Part shown: one piece after another, positions 16,484 to 24,490 of the stretch
Position numbering within the stretch: position 1 is the stretch's first letter
Layout of the letters: the number at the start of each line of letters is the position of its first letter
DNA from: Sphingomonas jeddahensis
GTDB taxonomy: Bacteria > Pseudomonadota > Alphaproteobacteria > Sphingomonadales > Sphingomonadaceae
Length of the DNA: 42,664 nt
NCBI RefSeq assembly: GCF_001981525.1
Contig: NZ_MPSB01000017.1
Coordinates: forward strand, 1 to 42,664
Reading direction: 5' to 3'
Program-made: the position numbers and the translations under genes
The notes under the pieces: model-generated
What the model saw: only the letters and a program-made list of their open reading frames with translations
What the model was told of the DNA's origin: nothing
Database searches by the model: none

Positions 16484-16591
16484 ATGAAGAAGGTATTCGT
16501 GCTGCTGATCGCGGGGTCGCTGTTGAGCGGCGTTGCCGCTTATGCCGCCATCGCCAAGCCCGCCGCGCTGGTGAAGGCTCGCCAGCGCTGA
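16484..16591 (+). CDS. 35-residue signal-peptide-like protein coupled to leuD
   Basis: A short gene starts [20 protein letters not shown], a textbook basic-plus-hydrophobic signal or membrane segment, and continues with [15 protein letters not shown] to a TGA at 16589. AGAAGGA (16471-16477) stands 6 bases before the ATG. Its TGA overlaps the leuD ATG (TGATG), so leuD translation is probably coupled to it. The peptide would be a single-pass membrane protein or a secreted peptide with a basic tail. It contains three leucine codons (CTGCTG and TTG/CTG nearby) and no leucine run, so a classical attenuation leader is unlikely. Function unknown; it could also serve only to deliver ribosomes to leuD. 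Confidence 0.65.
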   Translation: MKKVFVLLIAGSLLSGVAAYAAIAKPAALVKARQR

Positions 16592-17217
16592 TGGAGCCGG
16601 TCCGCACCGTCTCGGGCAAGGCCTATCCCTGGGGCGCCAAGAACGTCGACACCGACGTCATCATCCCCGCGCATTGGCTCAAGACGATCACGCGCGCCGG
16701 CCTCGGCCGCGGCGCGTTCGAAACGGTGCGCGCGCAGCCTGGCAACGTGTTCGACGACCCCGATTATGCCGGCAGCCCGATCCTGATCGCGGGCGACAAT
16801 TTCGGCTGCGGATCGAGCCGCGAACATGCCGCCTGGGCGCTCGGCGACATGGGCATCAAGGCGGTGATCGCGCCGAGCTTCTCGGACATTTTCTCGGGCA
16901 ATGCGTTCAAGAACGGAATCGTACCCGTCGTTCTGCCGCAGGAAGCGGTCGACCGGCTGGTCGAGGTTGCCAAGACCGATGAGGTCTCCGTCGATCTCGA
17001 GACGATGACGGTTACCACACCCTTCCAGGATCGCTTCCCCTTCTCGCTCGACCCGTTCCGCCGGCAATGCCTGATGGAGGGGCTGGACGAGGTCGGGCTG
17101 ACGCTGGCAAGGGATACCGCGATTTCGAAATACGAGGCGATGCTGGACGAGCATCGCCCGTGGATCGCGGGAGAGAGCAATGCGAGGACTGTTGTCGAGG
17201 GCGCCGGGCGGACCTGA
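16591..17217 (+). CDS. leuD: 3-isopropylmalate dehydratase, small subunit
   Basis: LeuD is the swivel-domain subunit that completes the LeuCD isomerase. The 208 residues match the usual length of about 200. Visible signatures are [15 protein letters not shown] (near 16-30), [20 protein letters not shown] (near 70-90), [18 protein letters not shown] and the closing [17 protein letters not shown]. The ATG at 16591 overlaps the TGA of the 35-residue peptide gene. Its 3' end overlaps the next gene by 38 bases, so the peptide gene, leuD and the quinone oxidoreductase gene form one transcription unit. Confidence 0.97.
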   Translation: MEPVRTVSGKAYPWGAKNVDTDVIIPAHWLKTITRAGLGRGAFETVRAQPGNVFDDPDYAGSPILIAGDNFGCGSSREHAAWALGDMGIKAVIAPSFSDIFSGNAFKNGIVPVVLPQEAVDRLVEVAKTDEVSVDLETMTVTTPFQDRFPFSLDPFRRQCLMEGLDEVGLTLARDTAISKYEAMLDEHRPWIAGESNARTVVEGAGRT

Positions 17218-18181
17218 AACGCTGGAGATCGGGGAGCTTCCGGATCCCGTCGCCAAGCCCGGTGAAGTGATCGTCGCCGTGAAGGCCTGCGCGATCAACT
17301 ATCCCGACGTGCTCATCATCCAGGACAAGTACCAGTTCAAGCCGCCCAGGCCGTTCGCGCCAGGCGGCGAGATGTCGGGCGTGGTCGAAAGCGTCGGCGA
17401 GGGCGTGACGGCGTGGAAGCCGGGCGACCGGGTGATGGGCAACACCGGCAATGGCGCGCTGGTCGAGAAGCTGGCGGTCAAGGCTGACAATATCTACGCC
17501 ATTCCCGACGAGCGCTCGTTCGAGGAAGGCGCGGCGATGCTGCTGACCTATGGCACAACCATTCACGCGCTTGTCGATCGCGGCAACATCAAGGAAGGCG
17601 AGACCTTGCTGGTGCTCGGCGCCGCCGGCGGTGTCGGCCTTGCCGCGGTTGAGCTCGGCAAGGCACTCGGCGCGCGCGTGGTCGGCGCGGTGTCGAGCGA
17701 GGAAAAGGCGCAGGCGGTGCGCGACGCTGGCGCCGACGACGTCATCATCTACGGCCGCGCGCCGTTCTCCAAGGACGATAGCAAGACGCTGGCCGATACG
17801 TTCAAGGAAAAGGCAGGCAAGAACGGCTTCGACCTCGTCTATGATGCCGTCGGCGGGGATTATGCCGAACCGGCGCTTCGATCGATGGCTTGGGAGGGGC
17901 GTTACCTCGTAATCGGCTTCCCGGCCGGCATTCCCAAGATCGCGCTTAACCTGACCCTGCTGAAAAGCTGTGACATCCGCGGGGTGTTCTGGGGCGCCTA
18001 TGCGGCGCGCGAGCCGGTGAAGAACCGCGCCAACATCAAGCAGCTGTTTGACCTTTGGCGCGAGGGCAAGATCGCGCCCAGGGTGACCGAGGTATTTCCG
18101 TTCGAGAAAGGCGGCGATGCGATCGCCAAGATGGCTGGTCGTGGAGCGATCGGGAAGCTGGTCGTCCGGGTCGCGGAGTAG
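17180..18181 (+). CDS. NADPH:quinone oxidoreductase family protein (MDR superfamily)
   Basis: The 333-residue protein is a zinc-free medium-chain dehydrogenase/reductase of the quinone oxidoreductase (QOR/CurA-like) type. The N-terminal GroES-like domain has [14 protein letters not shown] and [15 protein letters not shown]. The Rossmann domain has [20 protein letters not shown] near residues 148-167 (AAxGGVG motif) and [13 protein letters not shown]. No catalytic-zinc cysteine pair is seen. It reduces quinones or enones with NADPH; the true substrate is unknown. The start overlaps leuD by 38 bases, which implies tight co-expression although no link to leucine synthesis is known. Confidence 0.9.
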   Translation: MRGLLSRAPGGPETLEIGELPDPVAKPGEVIVAVKACAINYPDVLIIQDKYQFKPPRPFAPGGEMSGVVESVGEGVTAWKPGDRVMGNTGNGALVEKLAVKADNIYAIPDERSFEEGAAMLLTYGTTIHALVDRGNIKEGETLLVLGAAGGVGLAAVELGKALGARVVGAVSSEEKAQAVRDAGADDVIIYGRAPFSKDDSKTLADTFKEKAGKNGFDLVYDAVGGDYAEPALRSMAWEGRYLVIGFPAGIPKIALNLTLLKSCDIRGVFWGAYAAREPVKNRANIKQLFDLWREGKIAPRVTEVFPFEKGGDAIAKMAGRGAIGKLVVRVAE

Positions 18182-18189
18182 GTCCCCTT

Positions 18190-18274
18190 TGCCTCGGGCC
18201 TGATCCGGGGTTCCCTTTTTCTCCGACGTAGCGCGGGAGCGGGGACCCCGGCTCTAGGCCGGGATGACGGCTGC
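18190..18274. repeat. Palindromic intergenic repeat after the quinone oxidoreductase gene
   Basis: GGGCCTGATCCGGGGTTCCC (18196-18215) and GGGGACCCCGGCTCTAGGCC (18241-18260, followed by GGGATGACGG) are near reverse complements around a short GC-rich centre. This gives an imperfect long hairpin. A second, partial element with CATGCCGGGCTTGTCCCG lies at 18308-18325. These fill the convergent gap up to 18414. Confidence 0.65.
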
Positions 18275-18414
18275 GTCGGCGAAGACACTTACCGCGCACG
18301 AACCGCCATGCCGGGCTTGTCCCGTCACCCACCGGCCCGCGAACTCCGGCTTGGGAGTGTGCGGAACATTGGCCCACCCCCATCAACGCCCTCTTTCGCA
18401 GGAACAACAAGCGA

Positions 18415-18933
18415 TCACTTCTTGGCGAGCTTGTCCTTCAGCCCCGCCAGCGCGCCGAACGGCCCGGCCTCGCCTTCGGACAACACACCCGCCTCCTTCA
18501 GCGCCGCTTCGGCATTCGGCCCGCGTGGAAAAGGATCAAGCGCCAGCGCCAGCGTTTCCGCCGCAATCTCGCCCAAGTCGATCGTGGCGCCTTCCAGCGG
18601 CAGCACGTCGATCGCGTCGTCGTCGAGCTCCATTTCCTCGCCCGGCGCGAGATCGTCGACGAAACGAAGCTCGGTCTGCTCGTCGATACGCGCGGGGAGG
18701 GGCTCGCCGGTGATCGAACAGCTTTGCGTCGCCTCGGCGGCTACCTTGCCGACGACTCGAATCCCGCTGGTCTCGCGGCGCAGGGTGAAGTTACCCACCA
18801 GTCGTTCGACGGCAAGCAGGCCGAACCGCCCTGCCAACGCCGCGCGTTCCGCCTCGCCGGCCTCGACCGATTCGTTGCGCTCGCCCTCTCCAATCGTGTC
18901 GATACGCACGGGGCGTGAGAATTCCGGGGTCAT
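18415..18933 (-). CDS. YceD/DUF177 family protein
   Basis: The 172-residue protein begins MTPEFSRPVRIDTIGEGERN and has the DUF177 pattern: the ETSGIRVVGKVAAEATQSCS stretch (near residues 50-70), ELRFVDD, an acidic run and DLGEIAAETLALALDPFPRG. YceD-type proteins are needed for 23S rRNA accumulation in E. coli and plants. The start at 18933 overlaps the stop of the upstream bc1-chaperone gene (ATGA), so the two are translationally coupled. In many Alphaproteobacteria these two genes sit beside bamE, as here. The basic end GLKDKLAKK is intact. Confidence 0.88.
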   Translation of the reverse strand: MTPEFSRPVRIDTIGEGERNESVEAGEAERAALAGRFGLLAVERLVGNFTLRRETSGIRVVGKVAAEATQSCSITGEPLPARIDEQTELRFVDDLAPGEEMELDDDAIDVLPLEGATIDLGEIAAETLALALDPFPRGPNAEAALKEAGVLSEGEAGPFGALAGLKDKLAKK

Positions 18934-19478
18934 GCCAATCGTCCCTCGCGCAAGGCGGCAAGCGGCACCGTTGCCAGGGACCGGTGAAACGCCTGCAGCC
19001 CATCGCTGACATAAGTCGCTGCGTCGTCGGCCGGCGCTTCGCCCCGCCACAGGTTGCGGATCAGCGGCTCGCGCAGGTCACCGGCGGCAATTGCGGTGCG
19101 ATAGGCGCCAAGCCGGCCGCCCAGCATGCCCATCATCCGCCCGACATGCTTGCCGACGACGATATCGCCAAAGCCGATCTGTCGCACCTGCGCGTCCATG
19201 TCGTCGACGAATCGTTCGGTGATGTCGGTCGACAGTGTCGCGGCGCCCGTGTCGCCCGCCGGTTCGGCCTCGATCCGGAGCATCACCATGGCGAGCACCG
19301 CCGCGACCATGTCGAATCGCCCGTCCAGCGTGTCGGGTGCGCCCCCCTCGATATACCAATGGGGCTCGCGCGCTTTCGCCACAACCGCGGCGTAGAGCGG
19401 GGCTGCCGCTTCGCGGTCGCGCCGCCGGAACCGTTCAAGAAGTGCCAAGATCGTCGTGCCTGCCCGTGCTTGTGTCAT
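18930..19478 (-). CDS. Ubiquinol-cytochrome c chaperone (Cbp3-like)
   Basis: The protein matches the Ubiq_cyt_C_chap family, relatives of mitochondrial Cbp3/UQCC1 that help assemble cytochrome b of the bc1 complex. Typical features are LLERFRRRDREAAAPLYAAV near the start, WYIEGGAPDTLDGRFDMVAA (near residues 40-60), then TERFVDDMDAQVRQIGFGDI and VGKHVGRMMGMLGGRL. I use the ATG at 19478 (182 residues); an ATG at 19493 would add five. Neither has a strong ribosome site. Its stop overlaps the yceD start by four bases. It is divergent from bamE, with about 80 bases between. Confidence 0.85.
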   Translation of the reverse strand: MTQARAGTTILALLERFRRRDREAAAPLYAAVVAKAREPHWYIEGGAPDTLDGRFDMVAAVLAMVMLRIEAEPAGDTGAATLSTDITERFVDDMDAQVRQIGFGDIVVGKHVGRMMGMLGGRLGAYRTAIAAGDLREPLIRNLWRGEAPADDAATYVSDGLQAFHRSLATVPLAALREGRLA

Positions 19479-19557
19479 TTGTCGCCCAGGCATATTGAGG
19501 GGATTGGCCGGCGGCGCAACGGCGCGCCATGCGGCTTACGCTTTTTGCGGAGTGACC

Positions 19558-20019
19558 ATGCGTTTTCCCCTCCTGCTCGCTGCCGTCGCCGCGATTGCCG
19601 CCAGCGGCTGTGCCCCGCTTCGTTCGCACCAGGGCTATGTCGTCGATGCGGACCTGCTGAACTCGGTTCAGCCGGGCGTGGACAATCGCCAGTCGGTGCT
19701 TGCGACGCTGGGCCATCCCAGCTTTGCCGCGCAGTTCGATCAGGGCGACTGGTATTATATTTCGCGCGACAGCCGGAATTATGCCTTCAACACCCCCAAG
19801 GTGCGCGAGCAGCTGACGGTTCAGATCAGCTTCGATCAGAATGGCAACGTGTCCGCTATCCGCAAGGCTGGCGCGGAGCAGACCGCTTCGATCAGCCCGG
19901 CCAAGCGCACCACGCCTACTCTGGGCCGCGATCGTGGCTTCTTTGCCGATCTGTTTGGCAACATCGGCACCGTTGGTGCGGCTGGCGGGTCGGGCGGTGG
20001 CGGGCCGGCTGGTCGGTAA
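19558..20019 (+). CDS. bamE: Outer membrane protein assembly factor BamE (SmpA)
   Basis: The 153-residue lipoprotein has a signal peptide with a lipobox (AASGC, lipidated Cys near residue 18). The SmpA/OmlA domain follows: RSHQGYVVDADLLNSVQPGV, then NRQSVLATLGHPS and DQGDWYYISRDSRNYAF (residues 22-85). BamE is a small lipoprotein of the BAM complex that inserts beta-barrel proteins into the outer membrane. The C-terminus (about 115-153) is a Gly-rich extension, usual in Alphaproteobacteria. The ATG at 19558 gives the expected lipoprotein start; the frame is open upstream but without a signal. Confidence 0.92.
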   Translation: MRFPLLLAAVAAIAASGCAPLRSHQGYVVDADLLNSVQPGVDNRQSVLATLGHPSFAAQFDQGDWYYISRDSRNYAFNTPKVREQLTVQISFDQNGNVSAIRKAGAEQTASISPAKRTTPTLGRDRGFFADLFGNIGTVGAAGGSGGGGPAGR

Positions 20020-20148
20020 CGGCTACGTTACGATCCTTGCTGGCGGATGACTGATTCATTCGCCGGCCGTTCAGTGGAATCGCGTCATATCTCCCTTCAT
20101 GGCCGGCAGCCACTTCGGTGGCCGGTTACATGGATGGAGGTTCAGATC

Positions 20149-20655
20149 ATGCGTATCTTGATCGTTTCTGCGCTGATGGCGGCGAGTGTGATGCCCGGCA
20201 TGGCCAGCGCGCAATCGCCTGGCGAATTGCGCCGCGACCGGCAGGAAATCCGTGAACAGCGCCGCGATCTGCGCGATGCCCAGCGCTGGGGCGATCGGCG
20301 CGACGTGCGTGATGCCCGCCGTGATCTGCAAGACGCGCGCCGCGAGTATCGGGAAGATCTGCGCGATCGTGATCGTCGCTGGAGCCGTAATGATTGGTCC
20401 GCGTACCGCAACCAGAACCGGGCGCTTTATGCCCGCGGAAACTGGCGGGCGCCCTTCCGCTACAACGATTGGCGGCCCGGCGTGCGGATCGCCCCGGTCT
20501 ATTACGGCCAGCGTTACTGGATCAACGATCCGTGGCGCTATCGCTTGCCGCCGGTGCGCGCCAACTCGCGCTGGGTGCGCCATTACAACGACGTGATCCT
20601 GGTTGATTATCGGCGCGGGATCGTGCTCGACCGCATTCGCAACTTCTACTGGTAA
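20149..20655 (+). CDS. RcnB-like periplasmic protein
   Basis: The 168-residue protein has a signal peptide (MRILIVSALMAASVMPGMAS, cleavage near AQS). A highly charged Arg/Asp/Glu region (about 25-80) with repeats such as RRDLRDAQRWGDRRDVRDAR is probably one long helix. The RcnB-type C-terminal domain has WRPGVRIAPVYYGQRYWIND and WVRHYNDVILVDYRRGIVLD. In E. coli RcnB tunes nickel/cobalt export; many sphingomonad paralogues have unknown roles. GGATGGAGG stands 8 bases before the ATG at 20149. It ends just before a strong terminator hairpin and is a single-gene unit. Confidence 0.85.
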   Translation: MRILIVSALMAASVMPGMASAQSPGELRRDRQEIREQRRDLRDAQRWGDRRDVRDARRDLQDARREYREDLRDRDRRWSRNDWSAYRNQNRALYARGNWRAPFRYNDWRPGVRIAPVYYGQRYWINDPWRYRLPPVRANSRWVRHYNDVILVDYRRGIVLDRIRNFYW

Positions 20656-20677
20656 GCGAAAAGCGCGGCGAACAAAG

Positions 20678-20709
20678 CGGGCCAGACGAGGGATCGTCTG
20701 GCCCGTTTC
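20678..20709 (+). terminator. Intrinsic terminator after the RcnB-like gene
   Basis: A perfect 12-bp stem (CGGGCCAGACGA with its reverse complement), a GGGA loop and then TTTCG lie 22 bases after the stop codon at 20655. The T-run is short, as is often seen in GC-rich genomes. Confidence 0.8.
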
Positions 20710-20933
20710 GTATCCGTTGCCCCGAACGGCCGCGCCCGCAGCTATGCTGCGAACGCGGCCGGTGCCTGGCTTGGGTCCGGCACTAGTCCCGAAAGGGGGG
20801 TGGGACTAAGCGGCGGAACGCGCGTGTCGCGCTTTGGTTCGGCCCGGCTCACACTATTTGGCGCCACTTCGAAATAAATGACTGGCTCTTGCGTGCGCCG
20901 CCGCAATGCTGAACGTTAACCATCGCGAATCGG

Positions 20934-22325
20934 ATGGGGGGCTGGTTGGCGATGGGGGAGCTCGTGCTTGCGGGGCTCGACGCATTGGTGCGCGAGCTCA
21001 CGTTGTTTGCGGCCGTCGGTTTTCTGATCGGCGGTATCGATGATTTGTTGATCGATCTGACGTGGTTGTCGCACCGGCTGCGCCAGGGCACCACGCGGCG
21101 GCCGCTGCGTGATCTGCGGCATCCGCGAGTGCCGGGCCGGTTGGCGGTGTTCGTGCCCGCGTGGGACGAGGCGCCGGTGATCGGCGCGATGCTGCGCACC
21201 GCGCTGGCGCGGTTCGAGCATTCGAACTTTCGCCTGTATGTCGGCTGCTACCCGAACGATGGCGCCACGCTGGACGCGGTGGCGGCGGTGGCCGAGCACG
21301 ACTCGCGCGTCCGGCCGGTGATCGGCGACAAGCCCGGCCCCACGACCAAGGCTGACAATCTCAACGCCATGTGGCGCGCGCTGCGGGACGATGATGCCGC
21401 GGCTGGTGTGGCGACCCGCGCGGTGGTGCTGCACGACGCGGAGGACGTGGTTCATCCCTTTGAGCTTGTCGTCTTCGACGCGCTGATCGACCGCTATCCG
21501 CTGGTGCAGATCCCGGTGCTGCCGTTGATCGACCCAGCCGCGCGGCTGATCTCCGGTCATTACGCCGATGAATTCGCCGAATCGCACAGCCGCCAGATGG
21601 TTTTGCGCGCGGCCCTGGGCGCTGGGCTGCCACTGTCGGGCGTCGGCTGTGCGATCTCCACCGAGCTGCTGGCGTCGCTGGAGGAACGCCATGGCACGCC
21701 CTTCGACCAGACCAGCCTGACGGAGGATTATGAACTTGGGCTGCGTGCCGGCGCGCTCGGCTTCAGCGCCTGTTTCGCGCGCGTCGAGGATGCCAACGGC
21801 CGGCTGATCGCGGTGCGCGCCTTCTTCCCCGCCACGCTGGAGGCGGCGGTGCGCCAGAAGGGGCGCTGGATGACGGGCATTGCGCTCGCGGGTTGGGATC
21901 GGATCGGCTGGGCGCGTGCGCCACAGGTGGCCGATCACTGGATGCGGATGCGCGATCGTCGCGGCCCGCTGGCGGTGGTGGCGCTTGCCGCCGCTTACCT
22001 TGCGATCCTCGGCTGGGGGCTGGCGGCGGTGGCCCATGTCGCCACCGGCATCGCCGCGCCGCCGGTGGGCCCGGGGCTGCGGCTGGTGCTGACGGTCAAT
22101 GCCGGGCTCTTGGCGTGGCGACTGGTCTGTCGGTTTGTCGCGACTCAACGCACCTATGGCTGGCGCGAGGGGCTGTGGTCGGTGCCGCGCGCCATCGTCG
22201 CCAATATCATCGCGATGCTCGCCGCCATCCGGGCGGTCGGCCAATATCTGCGCATCCTCGCGGGCGCACCACCACGCTGGGACAAGACGGCGCACGTCTT
22301 CCCCGACGAACTGGCAGCATCATGA
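20934..22325 (+). CDS. NfrB-like membrane glycosyltransferase (GT2)
   Basis: The 463-residue protein has a hydrophobic N-terminus (residues 8-45) and then a family 2 glycosyltransferase domain: AVFVPAWDEAPVIGAMLRT (near 71-90), KADNLNAMW, the DAED metal site (near 168), the TEDYELGLR acid/base region and QKGRW, the QxxRW-type motif of processive enzymes. At least three hydrophobic segments follow (about 345-440). It resembles E. coli NfrB, an inner-membrane enzyme of a surface-glycan machine used by phage N4, but the MshEN domain of full NfrB is absent. The next gene starts inside its stop codon (ATGA), so the pair works together. The start could also be the ATG at 20952. Confidence 0.85.
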   Translation: MGGWLAMGELVLAGLDALVRELTLFAAVGFLIGGIDDLLIDLTWLSHRLRQGTTRRPLRDLRHPRVPGRLAVFVPAWDEAPVIGAMLRTALARFEHSNFRLYVGCYPNDGATLDAVAAVAEHDSRVRPVIGDKPGPTTKADNLNAMWRALRDDDAAAGVATRAVVLHDAEDVVHPFELVVFDALIDRYPLVQIPVLPLIDPAARLISGHYADEFAESHSRQMVLRAALGAGLPLSGVGCAISTELLASLEERHGTPFDQTSLTEDYELGLRAGALGFSACFARVEDANGRLIAVRAFFPATLEAAVRQKGRWMTGIALAGWDRIGWARAPQVADHWMRMRDRRGPLAVVALAAAYLAILGWGLAAVAHVATGIAAPPVGPGLRLVLTVNAGLLAWRLVCRFVATQRTYGWREGLWSVPRAIVANIIAMLAAIRAVGQYLRILAGAPPRWDKTAHVFPDELAAS

Positions 22326-23527
22326 AGGGCGCAGGCCGCCCGCTGCGCTTCATGGTCGGCCTGATCGGGCTGTGGGTGGGCGCGCGTATCCTGATGCTCT
22401 GGCCAGCCGATGACGCCATTGCCGCCGAGGCTGACACCCCAGTCGCGCCGATGCTGGCGGCGGTGGTGGGGACGCTGCCGGTTGCTCGCGACGCCATTGC
22501 CATGCCTGTGGCAATCCGCCGCGCTGATCGCGCCGCTTCGCGGCCTGCCGCCATGAAGCGTGACGATGTGCCAATCCCTTCGACAACCCATGGGGCCACC
22601 TCTGGCCGCCTCCCCGGCGAAGGCGGGAACCTCGTTGTGAAAGCCGGCGCAGTGGACAGGGTGCGGCGCATGGCGGTTTCCAAACTGTATCCCAGCCCAG
22701 GCCGGGGCGGCGGCGGGAGTCGGGCGAACCGTTCTTCACCGCAGTCGCTTGTCTCCCCACGTGCATATTCGCTGCCACCCGCGCCGGGTTCGCGGAAACA
22801 AGCGTCACTCGTCGATTCCGCCGTGCAGGCGCGCTCCGCCATCGCGCCGGGACCCCAAGCCAGCCCGCCGCCCGGCGTGCCGCTCCCCTCTCCGGCACCA
22901 ACGCCGTCGCGCTTCGCCGGCAGCGGTTGGCTGATCGCGCGGCGCGGCGGCGCGGTGCCGTTCGCGCCGCAGCTTGGCGGCAGTCAGGCCGGTGCGCGGC
23001 TGACCTATGCGCTCGATCCCGCGCGCCGACTGTCGCTCGCGGGCCGAATCTCCACCGCGCTCGCCAGCCGGCAAACCGAAGCCGCGATCGGCCTGGACTG
23101 GAAGCCGACCGCGCTGCCGGTTCATGTCATCGCCGAACAGCGCATCGGCATCGATCGTGCGCGCGGCGGCCCGTCGCTTGGCCTGGTCGGCGGGTTTGGG
23201 CCCACGCCGCTGATCGGGCGGTGGCAGCTCGACGGCTACGGACAGGGCGGGGCGATCGTGCGCGATGGCGTGGAAGGCTATGCTGATGGCGCGCTTCGCC
23301 TGTCATATCCGCTCCTGACGGTCGGCCGCACCCGGCTCGAACTTGGCCTCGGCGCGTGGGGCGCGGCGCAGCGCGGGGCCGCGCGGCTCGATGCCGGGCC
23401 GGCCGCCGCCGCGATCGTGCCGATCGCCGGCAGATCGTTCCGCCTGTCGCTCGAATGGCGTCAGCGGCTCGCCGGCCGGGCGACACCAGCGTCCGGCCCC
23501 GCGCTGTCGATCGGCACCGATTTCTGA
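22322..23527 (+). CDS. NfrA-like C-terminal barrel protein, reduced partner of the glycosyltransferase
   Basis: The 401-residue product begins MKGAGRPLRFMVGLIGLWVG, an uncleaved or signal-type hydrophobic start. A low-complexity Pro/Ala/Arg/Ser-rich stretch (about 50-200) follows. The last 200 residues are alternating strands of outer-membrane type (GSGWLIARRGGAVPFAPQLG, LGLVGGFGPTPLIGRWQLDG, final ALSIGTDF ending in Phe). This end resembles the C-terminal domain of NfrA, the outer-membrane porin partner of NfrB; the large TPR part of NfrA is missing. The start overlaps the upstream stop (ATGA at 22322-22325). Part of the linker appears to be encoded by an intergenic-type palindromic repeat. 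Another reading is a sphingomonad-specific secretion partner. Confidence 0.65.
   Translation: MKGAGRPLRFMVGLIGLWVGARILMLWPADDAIAAEADTPVAPMLAAVVGTLPVARDAIAMPVAIRRADRAASRPAAMKRDDVPIPSTTHGATSGRLPGEGGNLVVKAGAVDRVRRMAVSKLYPSPGRGGGGSRANRSSPQSLVSPRAYSLPPAPGSRKQASLVDSAVQARSAIAPGPQASPPPGVPLPSPAPTPSRFAGSGWLIARRGGAVPFAPQLGGSQAGARLTYALDPARRLSLAGRISTALASRQTEAAIGLDWKPTALPVHVIAEQRIGIDRARGGPSLGLVGGFGPTPLIGRWQLDGYGQGGAIVRDGVEGYADGALRLSYPLLTVGRTRLELGLGAWGAAQRGAARLDAGPAAAAIVPIAGRSFRLSLEWRQRLAGRATPASGPALSIGTDF
22612..22720. repeat. Intergenic-style palindromic repeat lying inside the NfrA-like gene
   Basis: CCCCGGCGAAGGC at 22612-22624 is identical to 16359-16371 of the leuC-leuD repeat and is followed by GGGAACCTCG, like the left arm at 27009-27038. 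A second GC-rich part with CTGTATCCCAGCCCAGGCC lies at 22686-22704. The frame stays open through it. The assignment is by resemblance only. Confidence 0.5.
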
Positions 23528-23575
23528 CCGCAAAGCGCTTCCGCCGCACGCCCGAACGGCATATCGGCTGGCAGC

Positions 23576-24490
23576 ATGGATCTCTACCTCCCGATCGCGA
23601 ACCTGTCGGTCAACGCGCTCGTGATCATCGCGCTTGGCGGTGGGGTCGGGCTCCTGTCGGGGATGTTCGGCGTGGGCGGCGGATTTCTCACCACGCCGCT
23701 GCTGATCGTGTACGGCATTCCGCCAACCGTCGCTGCGGCATCGGCGGCAAGCCAGGTAACCGGCGCCAGCGTGTCGGGCGTCTCGGCCTATTTCCGGCGC
23801 GGCGGCGTTGACGTAAAGATGGGCGGCGTCCTGGTCGCCGGCGGTGTCCTTGGGTCTCTGTTCGGCGCCTGGCTGTTTCGCCTGCTTCAGGCGACCGGGC
23901 AGATCGATACCGCGATTGCCATCACTTATGTCGTGCTGCTCGTCTCGATTGGCGGGCTGATGCTGAAGGAATCGCTGGAGGCGATCGCCGTCACTCGCGG
24001 TCGCCGCGCCGCGCCGCCGCGCCGCCGACGGCACCATCCGCTGGTCGCCTCCTTGCCCTTCCGGATGCGCTTCTACCGATCCGGGCTGTACATCTCGCCG
24101 CTTGCGCCGCTGCTGATCGGCTTTGGTACCGGTATCCTGACGATCCTGCTGGGCGTCGGCGGCGGCTTTGTTCTGGTGCCGGCGATGATCTATCTGCTCG
24201 GCATGGCGACCCAGGTCGTGGTGGGCACGTCGCTGTTCCAGATCCTGTTTGTCACGGCCGCGGCCACGATGGTCCATGCGATGACGACCAAGGCGGTGGA
24301 TATCGTGCTCGCCGGCCTGCTGCTGGTCGGTTCGGTGGTGGGCGCGCAAGTCGGCGCGCGGTTCGCCGCCAGGGCGCGGCCGGAATATCTGCGTCTCGCC
24401 CTGGCGCTGATGGTGCTGCTTGTCGCGGGGCGGATCGCGATCGGCCTCGGCTGGCGCCCCGATGAAATCTACTCGGTGGAATTGTCGTGA
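23576..24490 (+). CDS. TSUP family sulfite/organosulfur exporter (TauE/SafE)
   Basis: The 304-residue integral membrane protein has the TSUP/TauE-SafE signature near both halves: GGVGLLSGMFGVGGGFLTTP (residues 22-41) and FGTGILTILLGVGGGFVLVP (near 182-203), the usual internal duplication. About eight hydrophobic segments are seen, with a basic cytoplasmic loop (RGRRAAPPRRRRHH, near 140-155) in the middle. The family exports sulfite, sulfoacetate or related anions. Its stop overlaps the GTG of the next gene. In Alphaproteobacteria this pair with a TIGR02186 protein is recurrent. Confidence 0.9.
   Translation: MDLYLPIANLSVNALVIIALGGGVGLLSGMFGVGGGFLTTPLLIVYGIPPTVAAASAASQVTGASVSGVSAYFRRGGVDVKMGGVLVAGGVLGSLFGAWLFRLLQATGQIDTAIAITYVVLLVSIGGLMLKESLEAIAVTRGRRAAPPRRRRHHPLVASLPFRMRFYRSGLYISPLAPLLIGFGTGILTILLGVGGGFVLVPAMIYLLGMATQVVVGTSLFQILFVTAAATMVHAMTTKAVDIVLAGLLLVGSVVGAQVGARFAARARPEYLRLALALMVLLVAGRIAIGLGWRPDEIYSVELS

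Noticed and set aside
21893..22321. Upstream extension of the NfrA-like gene into the glycosyltransferase gene
   Set aside because: The extra 143 codons are read out of frame within a conserved membrane domain. The ATGA overlap at 22322 gives a natural start with a hydrophobic N-terminus.
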